Assembly (NCBI RefSeq): GCF_900115955.1
Contig: NZ_FOYL01000022.1
Location: 1-64,000, forward strand
DNA length: 64,000 nt
Direction of reading: 5' to 3'
Source: Lentzea waywayandensis
GTDB taxonomy: Bacteria; Actinomycetota; Actinomycetes; Mycobacteriales; Pseudonocardiaceae
The translations under genes and the position numbers were made by a program. The notes beneath the pieces are model-generated. The model was not told where the DNA came from. It saw only the letters and a list, made by a program, of their open reading frames with translations, and searched no databases. Of this stretch, positions 25,515 to 33,899 are shown piece by piece. Position 1 is the stretch's first letter. Every line of letters starts with the position of its first letter.

Positions 25515-26557
25515 GCGCCGTGTGCGGGCCGGAGGCGGAAGCCGTCGCCCGCGGCCTCGGCTTCGACTGCCACGACGTGTCACCCGTGGTCTCGGTGCGG
25601 TTTCCGTGGGATCTCGCGCACTGGACGATGCCGCTGCTCGAGCTGCTCATCATCGGCGGCGCTGTTTTCGCTCTGGTGCACGCGTTGCGCCGCTACCGCC
25701 ACGGCGATCCGATCAACCTGGCGCTGTGGTGGACGTCGCTGGTGTACCTCGCGGTGATCGAACCACCGCTGTACTTCCCGGAGTGGTTCGGACTCAACGA
25801 GATCTACGGTTTCATCTTCGCCCACAACCAGTTCACCGTGCAGTTCATGTGGGACAGGTTGCCGCTCTACATCATCGCGTTCTACCCGGTGATCAGTCAG
25901 CTCGCCTACGAGCTGGTGCGGTCGCTCGGCATCTTCCGGCGCCGCGGCGCACTCGTGGGGTCGGTCGCCGTCGCCTTCGCCTGCCAGGTGTTCTACGAGG
26001 TCTTCGACCACATCGGACCACACCTGAAGTGGTGGGCCTGGAACCCGGACAACCGCATCGTCAACCACCCCGCGCTGGCAGCGGTGCCGATGACGAGCAT
26101 GCTGCTGTTCGCGTCCGTTTCGTTGGGGGCCATGACCTATCTGGTCGTGCGCCTGGCCGGCGAGCGCCGCGGGCGGTCGTTGGTGCCGCGCGTTCTGCTC
26201 GCCGGCGTCCTCACGCCGCCGACCATGGCGATCGCGGGCATTCCGTCGAGCTTCTTCAGCGGTAACGCCACCGCCCAGGCCTGGGTTCTCGGCGTCGAAC
26301 TGGCACTGGTGTGGCTGGCCGGTGGTTGGATCGTCCTGTCGCAGCTGAGGTCGCCGGGGCCTGGTGAACCGCTGTCCGCCTTCGTCCGGATCTATCCGGT
26401 CGTCTACCTGGGCGGGATGGCGGTGTTCTGGATCAGCGCCCTTCCTGACGGCCCACCGATCGCAGGCGCGCTCTACGCGCTCACCTGTTTCATCGGGGCC
26501 GGTCTGTTGCTCGCGGCGCTGCGTCGCGTGCACCGGAAAGCACCTTCCACCGTCTGA
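25511..26557 (+). CDS. Polytopic membrane protein of unknown function
   Basis: A 348-aa protein with about eight hydrophobic helices, for example LLELLIIGGAVFALVHAL, LYIIAFYPVISQLAYELV, MLLFASVSLGAMTYLVV and ALTCFIGAGLLLAAL. Conserved-looking loop residues include FYEVFDHIGPHLKWWAWNPD. No transporter or kinase signature is seen. The pairing with an epoxidase-like flavoprotein recalls membrane terpene cyclases or carotenoid-modifying enzymes, but this is only a possibility. The ATGA overlap couples it to the monooxygenase. Confidence 0.7.
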   Translation: MSAVCGPEAEAVARGLGFDCHDVSPVVSVRFPWDLAHWTMPLLELLIIGGAVFALVHALRRYRHGDPINLALWWTSLVYLAVIEPPLYFPEWFGLNEIYGFIFAHNQFTVQFMWDRLPLYIIAFYPVISQLAYELVRSLGIFRRRGALVGSVAVAFACQVFYEVFDHIGPHLKWWAWNPDNRIVNHPALAAVPMTSMLLFASVSLGAMTYLVVRLAGERRGRSLVPRVLLAGVLTPPTMAIAGIPSSFFSGNATAQAWVLGVELALVWLAGGWIVLSQLRSPGPGEPLSAFVRIYPVVYLGGMAVFWISALPDGPPIAGALYALTCFIGAGLLLAALRRVHRKAPSTV

Positions 26558-26579
26558 GCCAACGCTCTGAGGGATGATG

Positions 26580-27182
26580 GTGCGCATGGGGTACCACGGC
26601 TGGCAGGGCAACCCGCCCGGCACCGAGGACGAGGCACGCCGCCGGATCGTCAAGGCGGCGATGGCGTGTGTGGACCGCGTCGGGCTCGCCAAGACCAGCA
26701 TGTCCGTGGTCGCCGCCGAGGCGGGCGTGACGCGGCAGACCGTCTACCGCTACTTCCCACGCCTCGCGGACATCCTCAGCGCCGTCGCGCTGGCAGGCGT
26801 CGAGGACTTCGCCGCGCGGATGGCACGGCACCTCGCCTCGTTCGGCAGCCCGGCCGAGGTGGCCGTGGAGTCCGTGGTGTTCGGCGTCCTGGAGGTCCCG
26901 CGGGAGCCGTACCTGGGCCTGCTCCTGCAGGCAGGCGAGTCCGACTTCTTCACCGTCGCGGTGACCTCCCCCGAGTCCTTCGCGCTCGGCGCGCGCATCC
27001 TCCGCGACGTGCCGGTGGACTGGGCCGGTGCCGGGATCGACACCGACGACGAACTCCAAGGGCTCGCCGAGATCCTGATGCGGCTCTTCCTGTCGTTCCT
27101 GCAGCATCCCTCGACGCCGGCGCTCACCGACGACCAGCTGCGGGCTCTGGTTCGCCGGTGGATCGGGCCCGCTCTTCGGTAG
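26580..27182 (+). CDS. TetR-family regulator closing the monooxygenase operon
   Basis: About 200 aa. The HTH is RIVKAAMACVDRVGLAKTSM, then SVVAAEAGVTRQTVYRYFPR. Several in-frame starts exist (26574, 26577, 26580, 26586); the GTG at 26580 has the best spacing from GAGGG. It lies 22 bp after the membrane protein gene in the same direction. A natural candidate binding site is the long inverted repeat at 23985. Confidence 0.84.
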   Translation: MRMGYHGWQGNPPGTEDEARRRIVKAAMACVDRVGLAKTSMSVVAAEAGVTRQTVYRYFPRLADILSAVALAGVEDFAARMARHLASFGSPAEVAVESVVFGVLEVPREPYLGLLLQAGESDFFTVAVTSPESFALGARILRDVPVDWAGAGIDTDDELQGLAEILMRLFLSFLQHPSTPALTDDQLRALVRRWIGPALR

Positions 27183-27299
27183 CCGCCGCGTTCGTGTGGG
27201 GGTGCCAGAACTCTGCGTTCGGCCGCTGAGCCGCGGTGGTCGGGTTCCGTCGTTCGGACGGCATGATCGTGTGCGTGGCGCTGCGACTGTTCTAACTCG

Positions 27300-27580
27300 T
27301 CTTTGTCCAGCCAGGTGGGTGGTTGGTTCTTCTTGGCCGGTCGTCGGCGGCGAAGGATGTGGAGTTGCTGGTGCTGCGGCATGGGGTCGCGGTTTTGCGG
27401 CGTGCCCATGGCCGTCCGCGTCTGGACTCGGCTGATCGTGCGGTGTTCGCGACGTTGGTGCGGCGGCTGCCTGTCTGGTTGCGGGAGCACCGACTGGTGT
27501 CCGGGCACCGTGCTGCGATGGCATCGGCGCTTGGCCGCGAAGAAGTGGACCTACCCGAGTCGGACTGGGTGCCCGCGGGT
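27300..27580 (+). pseudogene. Frameshifted N-terminal fragment of an integrase-core transposase
   Basis: AAKDVELLVLRHGVAVLRRA, then RPRLDSADRAVFATLVRRLP and REHRLVSG in one frame, then LRWHRRLAAKKWTYPSRTG in the next. This matches the N-terminus of the same transposase class (EILVLRHQVAVLRRQ ... TLLRWHRRLV..WTYP). The frameshift is near 27520. It ends about 110 bp before the first sigma-54 promoter. Confidence 0.8.
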
Positions 27581-27693
27581 CGATGAGAGAGTCCGCTGGT
27601 CGCCTGCAACGTTGGTCTCGTTCAGCCAGCCTGGCCTGGGAGGCGTTCACCGGCCTGACGCACGCCGTGTCCAGGACCCACCTCACCGGCGGT

Positions 27694-27709
27694 TGGCCCG
27701 GTTCTTGCA
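27694..27709 (+). promoter_or_regulatory. Sigma-54 (-24/-12) promoter of the rpoN gene
   Basis: TGGCCCG-GTTC-TTGCA: GG and GC elements are separated exactly as in the sigma-54 consensus TGGCACG-N4-TTGCW, with one mismatch. Nineteen of 20 bases, from TGG to the G after TTGCAGAA, equal those of the promoter at 29042. It is placed 54 bp before the rpoN start, implying self-activation. Confidence 0.85.
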
Positions 27710-27762
27710 GAAGCGGAGACTGATGTGGCCTATCCGAGGTCACCTTGTCCGCGGAGGTTGGT

Positions 27763-29034
27763 TTGTCCATCGCACTCGAGATGAGGATGGCTCCCCGGCT
27801 CGGCCTCGAGGTGTCGCCGGCCATGGTCGTGTTCGGTGAGCTGCTGATGCTCCCGTACCCCGCCATGCAGTTCCTCATCGATGACGAGTTGTCGGCCAAC
27901 GCGGCGCTGGAGCGGACGGACACCGAGGAGTGCCCGCTATGCCGCGGCGCGTGGCGAGCCCGGTGCCCTGTCTGCACGGTGCGAGCGGATCGCGCGGGTG
28001 GACCGTCGATGGCCGAGGCACGGGATGTGGCGGTGGCCGAGCCGGACACGCACGCCCTGCTTCGCGCGGTGCGGGCGGAGATCGGTACATCGGACGCGGC
28101 AGTCGTCGAGTACGTCATCGGGAGTCTCGACGAGCACGGGCTGCTAGACCAGTCGTGCGCACAGCTAGCCGTCGAACTGGGCGTCGCCGAGCCGCTGGTG
28201 GCACGGGCGGTGGACGTGATCCGCCGGACTGGGCCTCCGGGCGTCGGCGCCTTCACCGTCGCCGAGTGCCTGTTGCTTCAGCTGGACGCCTTGTGCCTCC
28301 AGGACGAACTGGTTCCGCTCGCGCGTGCGGTCATCAACGACCACCTGCCCGCGTTGGCCAAGGGTCGCTTCGCCGCGATCGCGACCGCACTCGGAGTGTC
28401 GCGCGGCAGCATCCGGCAGGTGCTCGAGCTGATCCGGCTGCGGCTGCGGCCGTACCCGGCGTTCGACGGCAACTCGGCGGCGACGGCGAGTCACGTCGTG
28501 CCGGACATGATCGTGCGGGCGCACGACGAGATCGACGGCGAGGTCGTCGTGGAGCTGGTCGAACCCGCCATGAACCGGTTGGCGATACGGCGGTGCGGGC
28601 GTGGCGACGGAACCGCTTCTCGTGCGCACTCGTTCCTCGCGCAGCTGCACGACCGGTGGGCGACGCTGCGCGGCGTCGCGGAATGCGCCGTCGAGCACCA
28701 GAAGGAGTTTCTCCTGTACGGGGGAGCGGCTCTCGCGCCGCTGACCCGCGCGTCGGTGGCGGGGGAGCTCGGCCTGCACGAGTCGACGGTGAGTCGTGCG
28801 GTCGCCGACAAGTACGTGCTGCTGCCCGACCGCACCGTGGTGCCGCTGTCCCGGTTCTTCGGCGTCAGCGGTGGCCTTGACGAGGAACTGCGCAGGCTTC
28901 TGGTGTCGGCCGCTGGTCCGGTGTCCGACCAGCACCTCACCGAGCTGCTGCGGGAGGCCGGCTATTCGGTCGCCCGGCGCACCGTCGCGAAGCATCGCGC
29001 GCGTCTCGGTTTTGCCGCTGCCTCACTGCGCTGA
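27763..29034 (+). CDS. rpoN: RNA polymerase sigma-54 factor homologue
   Basis: A 423-aa protein from TTG 27763, 5 nt after GCGGAGG. Region I is short and divergent (LEVSPAMVVFGELLMLPYPA, then FLIDDELSANAALER). Residues 57-71 hold CPLC and CPVC, a zinc-ribbon-like insertion instead of the usual acidic region II. The core-binding domain is canonical (VVEYVIGSLDEHGLLDQS, GPPGVGAFTVAECLLLQL, then HVVPDMIVRAHDE). The HTH is VAGELGLHESTVSRAVADKY. The RpoN box at 404-413 is ARRTVAKHRA (consensus ARRTVAKYRE). Sigma-54 directs polymerase to -24/-12 promoters and needs an AAA+ activator, which is encoded at 34614. Confidence 0.95.
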   Translation: MSIALEMRMAPRLGLEVSPAMVVFGELLMLPYPAMQFLIDDELSANAALERTDTEECPLCRGAWRARCPVCTVRADRAGGPSMAEARDVAVAEPDTHALLRAVRAEIGTSDAAVVEYVIGSLDEHGLLDQSCAQLAVELGVAEPLVARAVDVIRRTGPPGVGAFTVAECLLLQLDALCLQDELVPLARAVINDHLPALAKGRFAAIATALGVSRGSIRQVLELIRLRLRPYPAFDGNSAATASHVVPDMIVRAHDEIDGEVVVELVEPAMNRLAIRRCGRGDGTASRAHSFLAQLHDRWATLRGVAECAVEHQKEFLLYGGAALAPLTRASVAGELGLHESTVSRAVADKYVLLPDRTVVPLSRFFGVSGGLDEELRRLLVSAAGPVSDQHLTELLREAGYSVARRTVAKHRARLGFAAASLR

Positions 29035-29041
29035 GCCCTGG

Positions 29042-29057
29042 TGGCACGGTTCTTGCA
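29042..29057 (+). promoter_or_regulatory. Consensus sigma-54 promoter of the plus-strand operon
   Basis: TGGCACG-GTTC-TTGCA matches the sigma-54 consensus at every fixed base. It lies 7 bp after the rpoN stop; the predicted start of transcription (~29067) leaves room for GGAGG at 29096 and the GTG at 29106. Confidence 0.92.
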
Positions 29058-29105
29058 GAAGTCCTGGGGTGTACGCCCGAAAACGGGCCACCCCTGGAGG
29101 TAGCG

Positions 29106-30764
29106 GTGCAGGACCTCGATCTCGCGTCCGAACTGCTCGACGTGACCGACGAGGCTGGGCTCGGGCGGTTCCTGCGGCGGCTTCCCGATGGCGCACGCGG
29201 CGACTTCACCGAGGTTCTCGGAGAGCTCGCCCTGCGGACGCTGCCGACGCTGAACCCGGTGCACGGCGCCAGATCGGCGGCTCGCGTGTACGGCCTGGAG
29301 CTCGAAGGCATGAGCTCCGACGACCGCGACTTCGAGATCGCCCGGCAGTTCGTCCGGTTCGCCAGGGCGGTCGCCGCCGACGGTGGCATCACCGCGGCCG
29401 CGCGGGAGTACGCGCCGGGTCTGCCCTTCCCCCAACCAGTTCGAGAGGAGCCTCGCATGTTCGAGACGGGCACGCAGATGGCGAGTTACGAGTCGGACGA
29501 GTACCAGCGCGGTGAGCCGGAGTACGGCCCGTACGGCGAGACGGAAGGTGGCCAGTACGGGGAAAGCGGCTACTACGGGGAAAGCGGCTACTACGGGGAG
29601 AGCGGCTACTACGGCGAGAGCGGCCAGTACGGGGAGGCCGCGTACGGCGAGTCCGAGTTGGACGAGTCCGAGGACGGCGGCGAAGGCGAGGGTGAGGAGC
29701 AGTTCTTTCCGTTGCTGCTCAAGCTGGCCCCGTTGGCGGCGCAGGCGATCGGCGGACTGCTGGGTGGTGGGAAGAAGAAGCGGCAGGGCGAGCTGGAGCT
29801 CGACGAGTCCGAGTACCGCGACGGCGAGGCGGGTGACGCCGAAGAGCAGTTCCTCGGCGACATCTTCAAGAAGGTGCTCGGCTTCGGTGAGTCCGAGGAA
29901 GAGATGCCCCTCGCGCCCTCGCTGGAGGCGGATCTGGCCGGGCGCCTGCTCGAGGTCGCCGACGAGGAGGAGCTGAGCCGCCTGCTCGGTGGGATCGTGA
30001 ACACCGTCGGACGGGCGGTGCAGGGCGTCCGCGGCGCGGCGAACTCCCCGCAGGGACGGGCGTTGATCCGTGCGGTCAAGCCGCTGGTGCGGGACGCGCT
30101 GCCGGCTCTCGGCAACGCGATCGCCCCGGGAATCGGCGGCCAGATCGGGTCGGCCGTGGGCTCGATGTTCGAGGCCGACGAGTCCGAGATGTCGGACGAG
30201 CAGGCGCAGTACGAGATGGCGCGCCGAGCGGTCCGGCTGGTGGCCGCGGCCGCCAGGAACGCCGCAGCGGCACCGCCGGACGCACCACCGCAGCTCGTCG
30301 GTGAGCTCAGCATCTTCCGGGCGGCACGGCGTTTCGCCCGGCCGCTCTACCGCCGCGCCCTGCGGAGGCTCTCACCGCTCGCCCGGCGTTACCACGGAAG
30401 GCGCTACGGCGGCTTCCGCCGCGGCTACCGCTACGGCTCCCGGTACCGGTCGTATCCGCGCTACGGCGGCTACCGCGGTCCGCGCTACGCGGGCGCTTAC
30501 GGCTACCCGGTGAGAAGCGGCTTCCCCGAGCCCGGACCGGAACAGGCGCAGGAGCCCCCACCGCCGCCGGAGCAGCCGGGCTACCGCTGGGTGCGCGTGC
30601 CCGTCGGCGGGCAGGGTTCCGACGACATGCCACCCGGTGCGGACGCCCCGCCGGCGGAACCCTCTGACGGCGGGCAGCAGAGCGAGTACGGGTACGGGTA
30701 CGGCAGCCAGCCGAGCGGCCGGTGGGTGCGCCGCGGCGGCAAGATCATCCTGTTGGGCACCTGA
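29106..30764 (+). CDS. Duplicated-domain protein with YGES repeats and basic RY-rich tail
   Basis: A 552-aa protein from GTG 29106 (GGAGG, 5-nt spacer). Order: an N-terminal module (SELLDVTDEAGLGRFLRRLP ... FEIARQFVRFARAVA, AAREYAPGL). An acidic Tyr/Gly/Glu/Ser repeat region (~120-190). A Gly-rich hydrophobic patch (LAPLAAQAIGGLLGGGKKKR). A second copy of the module (GRLLEVADEEELSRLLGGI ... GSMFEADESE, YEMARRAVRLVAAAARNAAA). Then a strongly basic Arg/Tyr/Gly region and a Pro-rich tail. Such duplicated modules recur in unstudied bacterial secreted or surface gene clusters. No enzyme motif is seen; a structural or matrix-forming role is inference. Confidence 0.8.
   Translation: MQDLDLASELLDVTDEAGLGRFLRRLPDGARGDFTEVLGELALRTLPTLNPVHGARSAARVYGLELEGMSSDDRDFEIARQFVRFARAVAADGGITAAAREYAPGLPFPQPVREEPRMFETGTQMASYESDEYQRGEPEYGPYGETEGGQYGESGYYGESGYYGESGYYGESGQYGEAAYGESELDESEDGGEGEGEEQFFPLLLKLAPLAAQAIGGLLGGGKKKRQGELELDESEYRDGEAGDAEEQFLGDIFKKVLGFGESEEEMPLAPSLEADLAGRLLEVADEEELSRLLGGIVNTVGRAVQGVRGAANSPQGRALIRAVKPLVRDALPALGNAIAPGIGGQIGSAVGSMFEADESEMSDEQAQYEMARRAVRLVAAAARNAAAAPPDAPPQLVGELSIFRAARRFARPLYRRALRRLSPLARRYHGRRYGGFRRGYRYGSRYRSYPRYGGYRGPRYAGAYGYPVRSGFPEPGPEQAQEPPPPPEQPGYRWVRVPVGGQGSDDMPPGADAPPAEPSDGGQQSEYGYGYGSQPSGRWVRRGGKIILLGT
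29556..29645 (+). repeat. Tandem 18-bp repeat, four full units plus a degenerate fifth
   Basis: Units begin at 29556, 29574, 29592 and 29610, each TACGGGGAAAGCGGCTAC or a near copy (coding YGESGY). A partial unit follows at 29628. The near identity of the DNA suggests recent slippage expansion; copy number may vary between strains. Confidence 0.85.
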
Positions 30765-30768
30765 TCCG

Positions 30769-32121
30769 ATGTCCGCGAGCAGGCTGCTGGAGCAGGAGAC
30801 CCGCGCGCTGCTGACGAGGCTCGCGGCGGTGCGGCCGTTCGTGCTCCAGGAGACCTTCGTCGCGGCGGCGGCGATCTCCCCGTCCGCGCTCGCCGGGATC
30901 GAGCAGCACCTGATCATCGGACGGCGGGAGGTGCACCGGCGCGCACACGGATTCCTCCGCTGGCTGCGGGGACCGGGGCACGACGCGCCCGCGGCCGAGC
31001 AGCAACGCCGCTTCTGGTTGCTGCGCCTGAGCTTCCAGGCCGCGCTGGCGCAGTTCGACCTGTTCTCGGAGGTGATCACCCAGCGCAGCGAGCACGAGAC
31101 CGGCGTGCTGCTGTCCGGGCTCGACCTCGCGGCGGCGGAGGCGTTGCGCCTGCCCGGCGGGTACTTCGAGGGGCCGCCGGTCGTCGTGTCGCTGCACCGC
31201 GGGCTCGGTGGCGCCATCCGCCGGGCCAGGACCAGGCTTCCCGGCGGCGGCGACAACCCGGTGGCGATCATCCGGATCCCCAGGGAACGCATGATCGGCT
31301 ACGGCGTTGCCTCGTCGCTGGTGCACGAGGTCGGTCACCAGGCCGCGGCGTTGCTCGGGCTGGTCGGCTCGATCAGGGAGCAGCTGCGCCGGTCCCCGGC
31401 CGGTCAGCGGCGGGCGTGGCGGATGCTCTCCCACTGGGTCTCCGAGATCGTTCCCGACCTCTGGGCCGTGGCGCGGATAGGGATCGGTTCCACGCTCGGA
31501 CTGGTCAGCCTGGTGAGTCTGCCGCGCGGGTTCGTCTTCCGCGCGCCCGACGAGGACCCGCACCCGATCCCGTGGGTGCGAGTGCAGCTCAGCTGTGCGA
31601 TCGGCGACCGCCTCTACCCGGACCCGCAGTGGCGGCGGCTCGCCGCGACGTGGCGGGATCTGTACCCGCTCACCGGAATCCGGCCCGAACTGGTGGAGGT
31701 CCTGGCCGAGCTGCGTGCGGCCATTCCCGAGTTCGCGTCGGTTCTCGTCGAGCACCGCCCGGCGAGCCTGCGCGGCTGGACGCTCGGCGAGGTGCTGCAC
31801 AACCCCGACATCCAGCGGACCGCGCTGCTGGAGCGGTTCGACGCCTGGCAGGCCGATCCCGGCCGGATGCCGGCGGCACCTCCCACCCTCGTCTTCGCGG
31901 TCTTCGGCCAGGCGCGGGCCGACGGGCGCCTTTCACCGGAACGCGAAAGCCGCCTGCTGCGGCGGCTGATGGCGGGCTGGGCGGTCACCAGCACGCTCGA
32001 GACGGCCAGGGCCGTCGGCCGATCCGGCGCCGGGATGTTCGTCGGCCAGCCGGCCATCTGGACCGGCCGCCTCGGGACACCGCACCTACTCACGCTTGGA
32101 GAGACATCATGTCGCAAATGA
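30769..32121 (+). CDS. HExxH-containing protein of the sigma-54 operon
   Basis: A 450-aa protein, 4 bp after the repeat-protein stop. Residues 186-190 are HEVGH, in the context ASSLVHEVGHQAAALLG, a gluzincin-like zinc-peptidase motif. A likely third ligand is not assigned. The rest is alpha-helical with no signal peptide; no family name can be given. Its last 13 bp overlap the next start at 32109. A processing protease for the repeat protein or another partner is a reasonable guess (inference). Confidence 0.72.
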   Translation: MSASRLLEQETRALLTRLAAVRPFVLQETFVAAAAISPSALAGIEQHLIIGRREVHRRAHGFLRWLRGPGHDAPAAEQQRRFWLLRLSFQAALAQFDLFSEVITQRSEHETGVLLSGLDLAAAEALRLPGGYFEGPPVVVSLHRGLGGAIRRARTRLPGGGDNPVAIIRIPRERMIGYGVASSLVHEVGHQAAALLGLVGSIREQLRRSPAGQRRAWRMLSHWVSEIVPDLWAVARIGIGSTLGLVSLVSLPRGFVFRAPDEDPHPIPWVRVQLSCAIGDRLYPDPQWRRLAATWRDLYPLTGIRPELVEVLAELRAAIPEFASVLVEHRPASLRGWTLGEVLHNPDIQRTALLERFDAWQADPGRMPAAPPTLVFAVFGQARADGRLSPERESRLLRRLMAGWAVTSTLETARAVGRSGAGMFVGQPAIWTGRLGTPHLLTLGETSCRK

Positions 32122-33899
32122 TCACCGCGGGCGGTTCGGCCGACGATGCAACCCACACCATCACCGCCTACCCGAGCCGGGTCACCGCGGGCGGGATCGT
32201 GTTGCTGGTCGCCGACACTCCTTGCGTTGACGGTCTTTACGACGCCTTGTGGGCGGTCGTCGGGCCGGTGGTGCTGACCGGGCAGAAGAGTCGCGTCGCC
32301 CTGCTCGGCGCCACCACGGTCACCGGAACACAGGTGAACCTGGAGCACGGGCCGGAGATTCGGGCCACCTTCGACACTCGCGACCTGCCCCTGGGCGCCT
32401 GGCGGGTCACCCTCACCCTCACCGAGGTCGGCGGAGGCGTCGAACCGAGGACGTACACGCTCGAGTCCAACCCGATCGAGGTGCTGGCCCGGCCGTTCGG
32501 AGCGGGTGACGACGTGGCGGTGACGCTCAAACGTGCCGCCGTGGCGCCGACGTCGGACCAGGCGTTGTGGGTCAGGATCCGCAACAGCACCAACGCGATC
32601 GGGTTCGACAACTTCAGCAACTTCATCGACGCGGTGGTGTGTGGTGAGACGCTGGACAAGGAGACGAGGCACAAGCTGCGCAAGGTCAAGAGGCGCACCG
32701 CGCTGCCGTTCCCGAACGTGGACAGGTACCGGTTGCTGAAGGCCGCGGCCGAGGTGTTCCTGATGATCCACTGCGGGGTCGCGCTCGACGACTTCCAGGA
32801 CTTCGACCCGGACGAGGAGAGCCGGCGGCTGAACCGCGACGTGACGGAGCTCGGACTCGAAGGGGAGATGCGGGAGTACCTGACCGAGCTGTCCACGGGA
32901 GACGGCGGCTTCGTCGACACGTTGCCCTATCTGGCACTCATCCGGCGCAAGCTGCACGACGTGGCCATTGTCGGGGCCGGCGACGACGAGGACCGTGCGA
33001 ACGTCTGCTACGGGATCCTCGCGGAGAAGCTGACCAACCCGTGCTTCATCGAGCTGCTCTGGTCCTATTGGAACGATGAGGGCCGGCTGTCGCAGACCTT
33101 GAACGCGATCGCGTGGCGGTTCCAGAACCGGCGCACCGCGGCGGGTGACCGCGACCCGCTGGTGAACCTGAACGTCGACCCGCTCAGGCCGCTCAACAAC
33201 CTGTTGTGGGGCTTCATCCAGGACGAGGGGCACCGGCTCACCATGGTGCGTCGCGCCTTCGAGTACCAGAACGGCTACGGGCTGGTGCTCGCGGCCAAGC
33301 CGGGCCGCCCGGTGCGGCCCGCCGACTCCCGGTCGCAGTTCATCGAGGCGTTCCACCACCTGCTCAAGCTCGCTTCGGTGTTCTACCTGCACGACGACGA
33401 CACCACCCGGATCGCTGACGGCTTCGGCGTGCTCAACGCGCTGAAGGAGACCCACCTGCTGCTGACCCAGGGCGCGCACAACCAGTACGGCGACATGCCG
33501 TTCGCCTCTCGCCACGAAATGCTTATGCACCAATGGATCCTGGCCAGGCCGGAGATGCGTGACTTCCTGCCGACCCGGACGATGGTGGCGTACCCCGAGG
33601 CCTGGATGGACCGGGTCGAGGCGATGAGCAGGATGCAGGGCTGGTCGGACGTGTCCGTGGTGCACTTCCGGGACCTCGCGGTGTACGGCGAGCAGATCCT
33701 GCTGAGCATCCGGTTCGGCAACTGGGCGGCGGTCAACGAGCCGGAGCGGGCCGCGAACCTCGTCCGGTACCTGAGGGCGGAGGTGCAGGGCTACGTGTAC
33801 GCCTACCGCGCGGTGACCGGAGTGGACCTGACGGAGCGTTCGGACTACTCGGCACCGTCGTCGCACCTGCGTCAGCGCCGTGGAACGTACCGCGGCTGA
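32109..33899 (+). CDS. Large unknown protein of the sigma-54 operon
   Basis: A 596-aa protein; GGAGAG precedes the ATG at 32109, which overlaps the previous gene. Residues ~10-125 look like an immunoglobulin-like beta sandwich (DTPCVDGLYDALWAVV, then LGAWRVTLTLTE, YTLESNPIEVL). The remainder is helical and conserved-looking (DNFSNFIDAVVCG, LPFPNVDRYRLLKAAAEVFL, GFIQDEGHRLTMVRRAFEYQ). No catalytic signature and no signal peptide are seen. The stop shares one base with the next start. Confidence 0.7.
   Translation: MSQMITAGGSADDATHTITAYPSRVTAGGIVLLVADTPCVDGLYDALWAVVGPVVLTGQKSRVALLGATTVTGTQVNLEHGPEIRATFDTRDLPLGAWRVTLTLTEVGGGVEPRTYTLESNPIEVLARPFGAGDDVAVTLKRAAVAPTSDQALWVRIRNSTNAIGFDNFSNFIDAVVCGETLDKETRHKLRKVKRRTALPFPNVDRYRLLKAAAEVFLMIHCGVALDDFQDFDPDEESRRLNRDVTELGLEGEMREYLTELSTGDGGFVDTLPYLALIRRKLHDVAIVGAGDDEDRANVCYGILAEKLTNPCFIELLWSYWNDEGRLSQTLNAIAWRFQNRRTAAGDRDPLVNLNVDPLRPLNNLLWGFIQDEGHRLTMVRRAFEYQNGYGLVLAAKPGRPVRPADSRSQFIEAFHHLLKLASVFYLHDDDTTRIADGFGVLNALKETHLLLTQGAHNQYGDMPFASRHEMLMHQWILARPEMRDFLPTRTMVAYPEAWMDRVEAMSRMQGWSDVSVVHFRDLAVYGEQILLSIRFGNWAAVNEPERAANLVRYLRAEVQGYVYAYRAVTGVDLTERSDYSAPSSHLRQRRGTYRG

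Noticed and set aside
29556..29645. Tandem repeats considered as a CRISPR array
   Set aside because: 18-bp units without spacers, in frame inside a coding sequence.
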